Positions 35,800-44,513 of a DNA stretch of 64,000 bases are shown in pieces. The stretch's first letter is position 1; each line of letters starts with the position of its first letter. Origin of the DNA: LD21 sp963715785 (lineage in GTDB: Bacteria; Bacteroidota; Bacteroidia; Bacteroidales; VadinHA17). Both the position numbers and the translations under genes were made by a program. Location of the stretch: contig OY970276.1 of the NCBI GenBank assembly GCA_963715785.1, positions 1 to 64,000 of the forward strand, given 5' to 3'. A model generated the notes under the pieces. The model was not told the origin of the DNA. It saw nothing but the letters and a program-made list of their open reading frames with translations, and ran no database searches.

Positions 35800-37029
35800 A
35801 TGATAAGATTCATTATGAAGAAAAAGAAACTTGCAATTGTTTTATTTCTAATAGCCCTCTCAGGTAAAACATTCCTTTTTTCTCAAATCGCTTCGGGTCA
35901 GCTTAACGCGATACAGACAGTTGTTCCATTTCTGACAATTGCTCCCGATTCAAGAGCAGGTGCCATGGGGGATGCAGGTGTTGCCACTTCTCCCGATGTT
36001 TACAGTATGCACTGGAATCCTGCAAAATTTGCATTTATAGATGGTAATGCCGGTTTAGGAATTTCTTATGCTCCGTGGCTCAGGAATCTTGTTCCGGATA
36101 TCAATTTAGCATATCTTACTGGTTATAAGAGGATCGACTCCAGGCAGGTCATAGCCGGAAGCCTGATTTATTCATCACTCGGTCTTGTTCCCTTAACAGA
36201 TGAGTTCGGAAATCCTCTGCGTAACATTAATCCCAATGAATTTGCCATAGATGCAGGCTATTCCAGGCTATTTACCGAAAATCTTTCCGGAGGAGTTACT
36301 TTCAGATTTATTTATTCAAACCTGACCAGCGGATTCTCTGCAGGCGGAGATGTAACAAAACCGGGGACATCCTTCGCTGCAGACATTTCAGGCTACTACC
36401 AGAAAAAAATCACCGTTTTCGCAAAAGATGCACAACTCGCATTTGGACTGAATTTCTCCAATATCGGAGCAAAGATGAGCTATTCATCTTCCCAGCCGGC
36501 AGATTTTATTCCGATGAATATGCGGCTTGGCTCTTCTCTCACAATAAATCTGGACCATTTTAATAAGATAACTGCTACTCTTGATCTTAATAAACTTCTT
36601 GTTCCGACTCCTCCAAGATATTATAATGTCGGGGAAATAGATGCAAAAGGGGACACTGTTCACACAGCAGTTTCGGAAATAAAATCAGGAAAAGATCCTA
36701 ATGTTTCTGTCCCGGTTGCAATCTTTCAGTCATTTTATGATGCTCCCGGAGGTTTTAAGGAAGAATTACACGAAATAACCTATAGTGCCGGACTTGAATA
36801 TTGGTATAATAATCAATTTGCCTTAAGGGGCGGGTTCTCGTATGAAGATCCTTCAAAAGGTAACATTAAATACTTCACCACAGGTGCCGGATTCAGACTG
36901 AAAGCGTTTACCCTTGATTTCTCGTATCTGATGCCCCTGGCACAAAATAATCCTTTGGCTCGTACTTTACGGTTTTCCATCGCCTTCGATTTCAATGCTC
37001 TCAGAAACGCCAGCAGATCCAAAGGATGA
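35800..37029 (+). CDS. porV: Type IX secretion outer-membrane protein PorV (LptO)
   Basis: 409 residues. Signal peptide to about 29 (from ATG 35800; ATG 35815, MKKKKLAIVLF, is an equally good start). FadL-like beta-barrel with the PorV pattern FLTIAPDSRAGAMGDAGVATSPDVYSMHWNPAKFAF, internal YSRLFTENLSGGVTFRFIYSNL, FLRGG-type strands and a final strand RTLRFSIAFDF. PorV shuttles cargo from the SprA translocon to PorU and forms the attachment complex. It follows porU as in Flavobacterium and Porphyromonas. Its stop overlaps the ispF start (ATGA). Confidence 0.94.
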   Translation: MIRFIMKKKKLAIVLFLIALSGKTFLFSQIASGQLNAIQTVVPFLTIAPDSRAGAMGDAGVATSPDVYSMHWNPAKFAFIDGNAGLGISYAPWLRNLVPDINLAYLTGYKRIDSRQVIAGSLIYSSLGLVPLTDEFGNPLRNINPNEFAIDAGYSRLFTENLSGGVTFRFIYSNLTSGFSAGGDVTKPGTSFAADISGYYQKKITVFAKDAQLAFGLNFSNIGAKMSYSSSQPADFIPMNMRLGSSLTINLDHFNKITATLDLNKLLVPTPPRYYNVGEIDAKGDTVHTAVSEIKSGKDPNVSVPVAIFQSFYDAPGGFKEELHEITYSAGLEYWYNNQFALRGGFSYEDPSKGNIKYFTTGAGFRLKAFTLDFSYLMPLAQNNPLARTLRFSIAFDFNALRNASRSKG

Positions 37030-37511
37030 ACTTAAGGATAGGGCAAGGCATTGATTTTCACCAGCTTGAATCAGGATTGGATTTATGGTTAGGAGGTGTT
37101 AAGATTCCTTCTGAAAAAGGCTGTGTGGCCCATTCTGACGGTGATGTGCTTATACATGCAATATGCGACGCATTACTGGGAGCCGCCGGATTAAGAGATA
37201 TCGGATATTACTTTCCCGACACTGACAGTAAGTATAAAAACATCGATAGTAAAATTCTGCTTAAGAGTACCTTTGAGCTTGTCAGACAGAAAGGTTACAG
37301 TATAATTAATATAGACAGTACAATCTGCCTTGAGAAACCTAAGGTAGCGCCTTTCATTCAGCAGATGAAAGATATAATATCTGAAATAGTTGAAAGTAAT
37401 TCCGGAAATATCGGTATTAAAGCAACTACTACTGAAAAAATGGGATTCATCGGAAGAGAAGAAGGTATTACCGCTATAGCTGTTGCCATGCTCTCCCGCG
37501 ACGATTCCTGA
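37026..37511 (+). CDS. ispF: 2-C-methyl-D-erythritol 2,4-cyclodiphosphate synthase
   Basis: 161 residues, the normal IspF length. Motifs: GIDFHQL (metal-binding Asp and His), AHSDGDVLIHAICDALLGAAGLRDIG, FPDTD, GNIGIKATTTEKMGFIGREEGI. Cyclises CDP-ME 2-phosphate in the MEP isoprenoid pathway, cytosolic trimer. Translationally coupled to porV by a 4-bp overlap, so an isoprenoid gene is carried in the T9SS transcript. Confidence 0.95.
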   Translation: MNLRIGQGIDFHQLESGLDLWLGGVKIPSEKGCVAHSDGDVLIHAICDALLGAAGLRDIGYYFPDTDSKYKNIDSKILLKSTFELVRQKGYSIINIDSTICLEKPKVAPFIQQMKDIISEIVESNSGNIGIKATTTEKMGFIGREEGITAIAVAMLSRDDS

Positions 37512-37524
37512 CCAGCTACTTAAT

Positions 37525-37890
37525 ATGGAAAAAACCACACTCGTACTGGGAGCCAGTCCCAATCCCGCAAGATACTCATTCAGAGCAATTAAGACTCTTC
37601 AGAACAAAAATATACCTGTAATAGCTATCGGGAGAAGAGAAATTGATGCAGATAATCTGAGAATAAGAACCGGCATGCCCGAGGATATAGGTCCTGTGCA
37701 TACTGTTACATTATATTTGAACGCGGAGAACCAGAAGGAATATTATGATTATATACTTTCCCTGAATCCCAGAAGAATTATTTTCAATCCGGGGACTGAA
37801 AACAGAGAATTTGCCGATTTCTTAAGAAACAGGAATATAGAAGTTGTAAGTGACTGCATGCTTGCTATGCTGGCCTGCGGAATTTTTTAA
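37525..37890 (+). CDS. CoA-binding domain protein (YccU-like)
   Basis: 121 residues from the ATG at 37525; the frame extends upstream into ispF, but the internal Met before EKTTLVLGAS fits the family start. A lone Rossmann CoA_binding domain: TLVLGASPNPARYSFRA, VIAIGRRE, VTLYLNAENQKEYYDYIL, IIFNPGTEN, VVSDCMLAMLACG. The role of these small proteins is unknown. Converges with hutU with a 4-bp overlap. Confidence 0.85.
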   Translation: MEKTTLVLGASPNPARYSFRAIKTLQNKNIPVIAIGRREIDADNLRIRTGMPEDIGPVHTVTLYLNAENQKEYYDYILSLNPRRIIFNPGTENREFADFLRNRNIEVVSDCMLAMLACGIF

Positions 37891-39902
37891 GTCTTTGACA
37901 GCGCGTTATCAATAAGCTCATCATCTGCAATATATGGAACAGTGACTATCAGTCCCGGCGTCCGTTCCATTTCTCTCTTCAGGGTAAACAAAGCTCCTTC
38001 ATTCCTTGCCCAGCTTCGTCTGGCAATACCATTATTGACATCCCAATGCAGCATCATTCTGAGCCTGTTTTCCATATCCGGTGTGCCATCCAGCACCATT
38101 CCAAATCCACCGTTTATGACCTCTCCCCACCCCACTCCGCCTCCATTGTGAAGCGAGACCCATGTAGCACCACGGAAGGAATCGCCGATAACATTCTGAA
38201 CAGCCATATCGGCGGTGAACTTTGAACCGTCATAGATATTTGAGGTCTCCCTGTAAGGTGAATCAGTGCCAGATACATCATGATGATCACGTCCAATTAC
38301 AATGGGAGCAGAAATTATGCCTTTTGCTATTGCCCTGTTGAAAGCTGAAGCAATTTCCATTCTGCCTTCAGCGTCGGCATAAAGTATCCGTGCCTGCGAT
38401 CCCACCACCAGCTTATTCCTTCCGGCTTCTTCAATCCAGTGAATATTATCCAGCAGTTGCTGTCGTATCCGGTCCGGCGATTTTTCCAGAATGTTCCGCA
38501 GTGTATCAACAGCAATTTTGTCTGTTAATTCAAGATCTTCAGGTTTGTTCGAACAGCATACCCATCTGAAGGGTCCAAATCCGTAATCGAAACACATAGG
38601 TCCCATAATATCTTGAACATATGATGGATACCTAAATTCCCCGTCGTCTCTAAGAATATCGCCGCCGGCTCTTGAAGCTTCCAGGAGGAAGGCATTTCCA
38701 TAGTCAAAAAAATAGGTTCCCATTGCTGTGTGCCTGTTGATTGCTGCCACCTGCCTTCTTAATGATTCACGAACTGTACTCTTGAATTTTTCCGGATTAT
38801 CTGACATCATGAGATTTGACTCTTCAAAGCTCAATCCTGCAGGATAATAACCTCCTGACCATGGATTATGAAGAGAGGTCTGGTCAGAACCCATATCCAC
38901 AAAGATTTTTTCGTCAGCAAATTTTTCCCATAAATCAACTATATTCCCTTCATAAGCGATCGATGTGACTTTATTTGCTGAAATTGCCTCTTTTACCCTT
39001 ATTACCAGACTATTGAGGTCAGCGAATACCTCATCTACCCATCCCTGTGTATGCCTGGTCTTCAGAGCTTTGGGATTCACTTCAGCTATCACGGAAATTA
39101 AACCTGCAATTTTTGCCGCTTTTGGCTGAGCTCCTGACATTCCTCCCAGTCCCGACGATACAAACAGCATTATCTTTTTACGATTACCTTCGTTAGCTAT
39201 CATTCGCGCCGCATTAAGAATGGTTATTGTTGTACCATGGACAATGCCCTGCGGACCAATATACATGAAAGAACCTGCCGTCATCTGACCATACTGGGAA
39301 ACGCCAAGGGCATTGAATTTTTCCCAGTGATCCTGTGAAGAATAATTTGGAATCACCATCCCATTGGTTACAATAAGTCTCGGGGCTTCTTTTGGTGAAG
39401 GAAAAAGACCAAGAGGATGCCCCGAGTAGATTACCAGGGTCTGCTCATCGGTCATCTCAGAAAGATATTTCATTACCAGCCTATACTGAGCCCAATTCTG
39501 GAAGACCGCACCATTGCCCCCATAGGTTATGAGCTCATGAGGATGCTGTGCCACCGCAGTGTCAAGATTATTGGAAATCATAAGCATTATTGCAGCTGCA
39601 TTGCGCGAGCGGTAAGGAAAATCATCCAGATGCCGGGCTTTTATCTCATAATCAGGCCTGAATCTTAACATATATATCCGACCGTATAAATTGAGCTCAT
39701 TTGCAAACTCCCCTGCCAGAACAGCATGGAATTTAACCGGGAAATAACGGAGAGCATTTTTTACTGCAAGACGCTTTTCAGTGTCATTGAGAATATCTTT
39801 TCTCTTCGGGGCGTGATTGATATTCTGATCATAAGACTTAGCCCCTGGAAGTTCATCAGGAATTCCTTCAGCAACAATTCGTTTAAAATCCGTATTGGTC
39901 AT
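37887..39902 (-). CDS. hutU: Urocanate hydratase
   Basis: 671 residues, the longer form of the family. Diagnostic stretches: TYGGNGAVFQNWAQYRLVM, YSGHPLGLFPS, MTAGSFMYIGPQGIVHGTTIT, SSGLGGMSGAQPKA, DQTSLHNPWSGGYYPAG, FDYGFGPFRWVCCSNKPEDL, IVIGRDHHDVSGTDSPYRET and WVSLHNGGGVGWGE. NAD+-dependent conversion of urocanate to imidazolonepropionate in histidine breakdown. No hutH, hutI or ftcD is adjacent, so it is an orphan pathway gene here. Confidence 0.95.
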   Translation of the reverse strand: MTNTDFKRIVAEGIPDELPGAKSYDQNINHAPKRKDILNDTEKRLAVKNALRYFPVKFHAVLAGEFANELNLYGRIYMLRFRPDYEIKARHLDDFPYRSRNAAAIMLMISNNLDTAVAQHPHELITYGGNGAVFQNWAQYRLVMKYLSEMTDEQTLVIYSGHPLGLFPSPKEAPRLIVTNGMVIPNYSSQDHWEKFNALGVSQYGQMTAGSFMYIGPQGIVHGTTITILNAARMIANEGNRKKIMLFVSSGLGGMSGAQPKAAKIAGLISVIAEVNPKALKTRHTQGWVDEVFADLNSLVIRVKEAISANKVTSIAYEGNIVDLWEKFADEKIFVDMGSDQTSLHNPWSGGYYPAGLSFEESNLMMSDNPEKFKSTVRESLRRQVAAINRHTAMGTYFFDYGNAFLLEASRAGGDILRDDGEFRYPSYVQDIMGPMCFDYGFGPFRWVCCSNKPEDLELTDKIAVDTLRNILEKSPDRIRQQLLDNIHWIEEAGRNKLVVGSQARILYADAEGRMEIASAFNRAIAKGIISAPIVIGRDHHDVSGTDSPYRETSNIYDGSKFTADMAVQNVIGDSFRGATWVSLHNGGGVGWGEVINGGFGMVLDGTPDMENRLRMMLHWDVNNGIARRSWARNEGALFTLKREMERTPGLIVTVPYIADDELIDNALSKT

Positions 39903-39942
39903 TAAGCGAAGTTTTTAATTATGATGTAAAGTTAGGATTTTT

Positions 39943-39976
39943 CAAAAACAAAAAAGCCGGCTAATTAAAGCCGGCC
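39943..39976 (-). terminator. Terminator of the NIF3/zinc-ribbon operon
   Basis: Minus strand GCCGGC (39975-39970), loop TTTAATTA, GCCGGC (39961-39956), then TTTTTTG and more T. Lies between the zinc-ribbon gene and the hutU start. Confidence 0.85.
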
Positions 39977-39999
39977 GTCAATATTTTACAAAGTCACTT

Positions 40000-40764
40000 T
40001 TATAGGTGGCCCTCTTTTATTATCTCATCGTCAACGAGAATTCGTCCACAATATTCACAGACGATTATCTTTTTTCTTGATTTAATATCAAGTTGTCGCT
40101 GAGGCGGAATCTGATTAAAACAGCCTCCGCAGGCATCTCTCTGAACAGGAACAACGGCAAGACCGTTTCTGGCATTGGACCGGATCCTTTTATAAGCGGT
40201 AAGCAATCTTTCTTCAATAATTGCTTCAACTTTTTCAGATTTTTTGTACAAGCCTTCCTCTTCTTTCTGAGTATCTGATATAATCTCATCAAGCTCAGAT
40301 TTTTTATTTTCAAGATCAGACTTGCGATCGGCGAGAGTAGCTTCTGAATCGGCAATAACCAATTTCTTTTCTTCGATCAGAAAATTGAATTCTTTAATTT
40401 TCTTATTGAATAATTCAATCTCGAGGTTCTGATATTCAATTTCCTTGGATAAAGAATCAAATTCCCTGTTATTTCTTACGTTTTTCTGCTGCTCCTCGTA
40501 TTTTTTTATTAATCCTTCAGCATCAGTAATCTCATTATTCTTCTTAACAACCGACTTTTCAAGGTTTGCCACTTCATCTTTCAGATTCCCTAACCTTGTC
40601 TCAAGTCCGGCAATCTCATCTTCCAGATCCTGTACTTCAAGAGGCAGCTCGCCCCTTAAAGTTTTAATTTTATCTATCTCTGAATCAACCAATTGCAAAC
40701 CATATAATGCCCTTAATCTCTCTTCTACAGAAATTTCAGATTCATGTAATTTTGCTTTTTCCAT
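40000..40764 (-). CDS. Coiled-coil protein with C-terminal C4 zinc ribbon
   Basis: 254 residues. Residues ~10-190 are highly charged heptad-like helix (long antiparallel coiled coil); residues ~205-245 form a zinc ribbon with CGGC and CEYC pairs. This is the architecture of the C4-type zinc-ribbon/CdsZ-like (formerly DUF164) family, with a proposed nucleic-acid or protein-interaction role. It starts 2 bp after the NIF3-like gene, so the two are co-transcribed, a recurrent pairing in Bacteroidota. Confidence 0.88.
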   Translation of the reverse strand: MEKAKLHESEISVEERLRALYGLQLVDSEIDKIKTLRGELPLEVQDLEDEIAGLETRLGNLKDEVANLEKSVVKKNNEITDAEGLIKKYEEQQKNVRNNREFDSLSKEIEYQNLEIELFNKKIKEFNFLIEEKKLVIADSEATLADRKSDLENKKSELDEIISDTQKEEEGLYKKSEKVEAIIEERLLTAYKRIRSNARNGLAVVPVQRDACGGCFNQIPPQRQLDIKSRKKIIVCEYCGRILVDDEIIKEGHL

Positions 40765-40766
40765 TT

Positions 40767-41861
40767 TTAAAAATAATTTATCGGATTCGTATTTGTTTCT
40801 GAAAACCGGACTGCAAATTTAGGGAATTTTTTAATAATTAGGTCTTTTAATATTTCTACAGAGAATTTTTCACTTTCATAATGACCGGTATCAACGAGCA
40901 GTATCTTATTTTCAGTATTAAAGAAATCATGATATTTAATATCTGCAGTGATAAAGGCATCAGCTCCTGAACCTATTGCCATGTTTAAAAGTGATGCACC
41001 TGAACCTCCGCATAATGCAACCCTGCTAATATTATTCCCCGTTGGTTTAGAGTACCTGAGGGCTTTTATGCTGAAGACAGATGAGACAAGTCTCAGAAAG
41101 TCCATTTCTGAAATGGGCTCATGAAGTTTTCCGATGCAGCCCAATCCTGAACCGGAATTTTTGTTCAGAAGTGAATAAAGATCGTAGGCAACCTCCTCAT
41201 AGGGATGTGCCGCGAGAAGTGCGGCGACCACTTTCTCTTTGAGATGCGAAAAAAGGATGGTTTCAAACCTGATCTCTTTCTCATTGTGCAACTTACCCTT
41301 TTCTCCCCTGAAAGGATTTGTCATTTCATTGCCTCTGTAACTTCCTGTTCCTTCCGTTGTAAATCCGCATCTGTCGTAGTTACCTATAACTCCTGCCCCA
41401 GCCTCAAAAACAGCAGTTCTTACACTGTCAAGATGATCTACAGGAATATATGTGACAAGCTTTATCAGAATATTTTCTGAAGGAGATAATATGCTAACCT
41501 CCTCAAGGCCCAGCCTATCTGCCATCTTCCTGCTTACACCTGCACCTGATATATCAAGATTTGTATGTGCTGAATAGATGGCTATATCATTCTTAACTGC
41601 GCTTAGGATTATTCTTTCCGTGAATGATTTACCGGTGAGGCTCCTGACGGGATGGAAAATCAATGGATGATGTGAAACCAACATATTGCAGTTAAGCGCG
41701 ATTGCTTCCCGGATAACCTCTTCGGTAACATCAAGAGTAAGGAGCACAGAGGATATTTCACTCTCCGGTGAGCCAACCTGCAATCCTGAATTATCATAAC
41801 CTTCCTGAAATGATAAAGGGACAGCCGAATCGAGGTAGGAACAAAGATCTTTTAATTTCAT
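40767..41861 (-). CDS. NIF3-like dinuclear metal-centre protein
   Basis: 364 residues, the long form with an inserted PII-like domain (about 130-235). Metal ligands are visible in MLVSHHPLIFHP, YSAHTNLDISGAG and the C-terminal VDTGHYESEKFSVE. Family members form hexameric toroids; annotated as GTP cyclohydrolase 1 type 2 homologues or YbgI, but the true activity is unsettled. First gene of a two-gene operon with the zinc-ribbon protein. Confidence 0.9.
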   Translation of the reverse strand: MKLKDLCSYLDSAVPLSFQEGYDNSGLQVGSPESEISSVLLTLDVTEEVIREAIALNCNMLVSHHPLIFHPVRSLTGKSFTERIILSAVKNDIAIYSAHTNLDISGAGVSRKMADRLGLEEVSILSPSENILIKLVTYIPVDHLDSVRTAVFEAGAGVIGNYDRCGFTTEGTGSYRGNEMTNPFRGEKGKLHNEKEIRFETILFSHLKEKVVAALLAAHPYEEVAYDLYSLLNKNSGSGLGCIGKLHEPISEMDFLRLVSSVFSIKALRYSKPTGNNISRVALCGGSGASLLNMAIGSGADAFITADIKYHDFFNTENKILLVDTGHYESEKFSVEILKDLIIKKFPKFAVRFSETNTNPINYF

Positions 41862-42003
41862 ATTGTTTTCTTTGTTATTCTCCGTGTAGATAAGCTCTGA
41901 ATCCTTCCCCCGGGTTCTTCACTTTATGCAAAGGGCAGTCGTGCAATTCAGTTTGATTCCAAAATTTCCGGGGCTGTAGAAAAAATACTTCCACTGAGAT
42001 GAA

Positions 42004-42339
42004 TCATATATTATCTCTTATTTCCAGAAGAAGGGTTTTAATTTTTTGCAGAGATTCGTTTATCTCATATTTATAATCGGTTTCATCCCACTTTTCAGAA
42101 AGCTTCTTTTTTGCACCTGAAAGTGTCATTCCTTCTTCTTTGACAAGATGATACAGAATTTTCAGGTTTTTAATATCGTTCTGGGTAAAAAGCCTGTTGC
42201 CTTTTTTATTTTTCATGGGTTTGAGTATCTCAAACTCATTTTCCCAGAAACGAATGGTGGAAACAGGGACTTCGAGCATTACAGCTACCTCTCCTATTGA
42301 ATAGTACAGTTTTTCGACCTTTTTTTCTCTGTATGGCAT
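42004..42339 (-). CDS. MerR-family transcriptional regulator
   Basis: 111 residues from the ATG at 42339; the frame continues upstream into the M23 gene, but that part has no homology-like features. Helix-turn-helix YYSIGEVAVMLEVPVSTIRFWENEF, the wing with NKKGNRLFTQNDIKNLKILYHLV, then a short coiled tail and no effector-binding domain. This short MerR type is commonly near M23 peptidases in Bacteroidota. It follows the M23 gene by ~37 bp, probably in one operon. Confidence 0.87.
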   Translation of the reverse strand: MPYREKKVEKLYYSIGEVAVMLEVPVSTIRFWENEFEILKPMKNKKGNRLFTQNDIKNLKILYHLVKEEGMTLSGAKKKLSEKWDETDYKYEINESLQKIKTLLLEIRDNI

Positions 42340-42376
42340 ACCTGAAATTTGTATAAAAACCGGGATCACTGAAGAT

Positions 42377-43348
42377 CTAATCAAATGACTGTCCTGTTTT
42401 GGATGCAATCTCGATCATTTTTTCATATTGAGCTGAGTTTAAATCCTCAAAGTAATAGTTGACCGGGTCAACATTTACACCATTAAGCTTGATCTCATAA
42501 TGAAGGTGGTTGGCCACCGATGTCCCTGTGCTGCCGACATATCCTATAACATCTCCTCTCTGGACTTTCTGGCCCAGCCTGACATTAAAATTGCTCAGAT
42601 GAGCGTAAATGCTTTTATATCCGAAACCATGGTCAATGGTTATATTTTTACCAAAACCTCTCTGGGCAGTGGTTATATCAATAACAGTGCCATCGCCTGT
42701 AGCGTAGACATCGGTTCCCAGGGGAGCCGTGAAATCCATTCCGTAGTGAAACTTACTGATCTTATAAATAGGATGTATCCTCCAGCCAAAACCCGAAGCA
42801 GTCCTTGTGAGATCCTTGTTTGAAATCGGAATTATAGCCGGGATTGCTTTAAGCATATCTTCCTTGTTCCGGGCAAGCTTAATCAATTCATCAAAAGATT
42901 TTGACTGGACATAAACCTTCTTCCTGATCTTATCGAGTCTGTTGGCAGTTTCGATCACAAGACTGGAATTATCGTAGCCCTCAAGGGCTTCATATCTGTT
43001 TACCCCTCCTATTCCGCCGTCTCTTAATGTTGAAGGGATTGGTTCTGCTTCAAAGATTGTCCTGTAGAGATTATCATCGGTTTTCTGCAAATCTTCCAGG
43101 ACGTTTTCAACATTTGACATTTCCCTGTGAATAAGATCATACTGGATGGTCATCTGCGCAACTTCCCTTTTCAGGGCTTTTTCTTTAGGCGAATCGAAGA
43201 AGGTCGCAAAAATACCCCAGTAGACCAGGGCAATAAGGACTGACGCGACAAAATATGCAAGAAATCTGAGCAATAAGGTTCTTATGCCGAGCCGGATTTT
43301 ATCAAAGCTCAGAGAATCAGGGTCAAATTTATATTTCGTAGGTGTCAT
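42377..43348 (-). CDS. M23 family metallopeptidase, copy 1
   Basis: 323 residues from the ATG at 43348. A single N-terminal membrane anchor (~28-52), a periplasmic coiled segment (SPKEKALKREVAQM...), GGIGGVNRYEALEGY, then LytM: FGWRIHPIYKISKFHYGMDF (HxxxD zinc site), GFGKNITIDHGFGYKSIYAHLS and NHLHYEI (HxH). All catalytic ligands are present, so it should be an active peptidoglycan endopeptidase held at the inner membrane. Tandem paralogue of the gene at 43433. Confidence 0.9.
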   Translation of the reverse strand: MTPTKYKFDPDSLSFDKIRLGIRTLLLRFLAYFVASVLIALVYWGIFATFFDSPKEKALKREVAQMTIQYDLIHREMSNVENVLEDLQKTDDNLYRTIFEAEPIPSTLRDGGIGGVNRYEALEGYDNSSLVIETANRLDKIRKKVYVQSKSFDELIKLARNKEDMLKAIPAIIPISNKDLTRTASGFGWRIHPIYKISKFHYGMDFTAPLGTDVYATGDGTVIDITTAQRGFGKNITIDHGFGYKSIYAHLSNFNVRLGQKVQRGDVIGYVGSTGTSVANHLHYEIKLNGVNVDPVNYYFEDLNSAQYEKMIEIASKTGQSFD

Positions 43349-43354
43349 AATGTG

Positions 43355-43362
43355 CAAAGATA
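43355..43362 (-). promoter_or_regulatory. -7 box of M23 peptidase copy 1
   Basis: Minus-strand TATCTTTG, exact TAnnTTTG, ending 6 bp before the ATG at 43348; another near-leaderless arrangement. Confidence 0.4.
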
Positions 43363-43432
43363 ATCAATTCTGAAAAAAAGATACTCATTACCTGACAGGG
43401 ATAATAAGAAGAATAAAATAGAAACGTGGAGA

Positions 43433-44401
43433 TTATCTTAATTTTGATTTGGATTCGAAAGCCTGAATCATATCGTTATATTCCTCAGGATTCACATCAT
43501 TATTAAAGAAATTGACGGGGTTCTTATGGGCACCGAATTGTTCTACCTGGTAATGCAGATGGGGTCCTGAAGATAAACCTGTGCTTCCGCTTATCCCTAT
43601 AAGATCGCCTCTTTTGACTATCTGACCCTTAGAAACCTTAATATCGCTCAGATGGCCATATACTGTCTGAAAACCATAGCCATGATCAATAACGATGCAG
43701 TTTCCGAAACCGCCCGAGTTCCAGCCCGATTCAATTATGGTGCCATCACCGGTTGCATATACCTGGGTGCCGTATGGCACATCAAAATCCTGACCGTTGT
43801 GCATTCTTGGTGTACCCAATACCGGGTGAATGGCCCGCCACTTATACCCGTCGCCGAGTCTGAATTTTACACTAACCGGGCTTATCCCCGGAAAATGATC
43901 AATCTCCCTTTTCCATTCAACGCTTCTCTCGGCAATTGTCTTGAACGATTCGCTCTGAACAGTCGCCATGCTTTTTATCTCATCTATTTTTGATTTGTAC
44001 GCAATCAGAAGGTCAGAGTTCAAATAACCCTGAAGATCACTGTATCTGTCAACCCCTCCGAAACCTCCTTTTCTGTAAGACTCAGGAACACTGTCCATCT
44101 CGAGAATAGGCCTGTACCGTTTTTCATCAGACAATCTGAAACTGTTAAGGCCTGCAACGGAATTATCAAGCTCTCTTCCGATTAATGTGTATTGCAGCTT
44201 TAAGTTTTCAATCTGCTGGGTAAGTAACTTCTCTTTCGGAGAACCAAATATGTTTTCGAAAAATGTTCCATAGACTGTAGCCACCAGAACAGAAACCGCA
44301 AACCATAAAAAGATATGCAAAAGCTTCTTGCCCCAGTGCATCTTTACCTGCTTGTATTGCAGATCGGATAAATCAAGTACATATTTGCGATTTCGTAACA
44401 A
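43433..44401 (-). CDS. M23 family metallopeptidase, copy 2 (TTG start)
   Basis: 322 residues if started at TTG 44401. The only nearby ATG (44341) would cut off RKYVLDLSDLQY, which aligns with the start of copy 1 (TKYKFDPDSLSF), and an in-frame stop lies just upstream, so a TTG (or CTG) start is most likely. Membrane anchor about 27-47, a shared SPKEKLL motif, GGFGGVDRYSDLQGY, then LytM with MHNGQDF, GFGNCIVIDHGYGFQTVYGHLS and PHLHYQV. Zinc ligands intact; predicted periplasmic murein endopeptidase. Confidence 0.88.
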   Translation of the reverse strand: MLRNRKYVLDLSDLQYKQVKMHWGKKLLHIFLWFAVSVLVATVYGTFFENIFGSPKEKLLTQQIENLKLQYTLIGRELDNSVAGLNSFRLSDEKRYRPILEMDSVPESYRKGGFGGVDRYSDLQGYLNSDLLIAYKSKIDEIKSMATVQSESFKTIAERSVEWKREIDHFPGISPVSVKFRLGDGYKWRAIHPVLGTPRMHNGQDFDVPYGTQVYATGDGTIIESGWNSGGFGNCIVIDHGYGFQTVYGHLSDIKVSKGQIVKRGDLIGISGSTGLSSGPHLHYQVEQFGAHKNPVNFFNNDVNPEEYNDMIQAFESKSKLR

Positions 44402-44439
44402 CAGGTAATAGATTTCTTAAAATATGTGTTGCAATTTCA

Positions 44440-44470
44440 CAAATCTAAAGCAAATAAATTAATTTTACAA
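44440..44470 (-). promoter_or_regulatory. Promoter of M23 peptidase copy 2
   Basis: Minus strand: TTG at 44470-44468, a 20-bp spacer, then TAGATTTG at 44447-44440. Good match to the Bacteroidota consensus; predicts a leader of ~32 nt. Confidence 0.6.
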
Positions 44471-44513
44471 GCCAAAAATTGATCAACTCTAATTTAACAC
44501 AATTCTAAATAAG

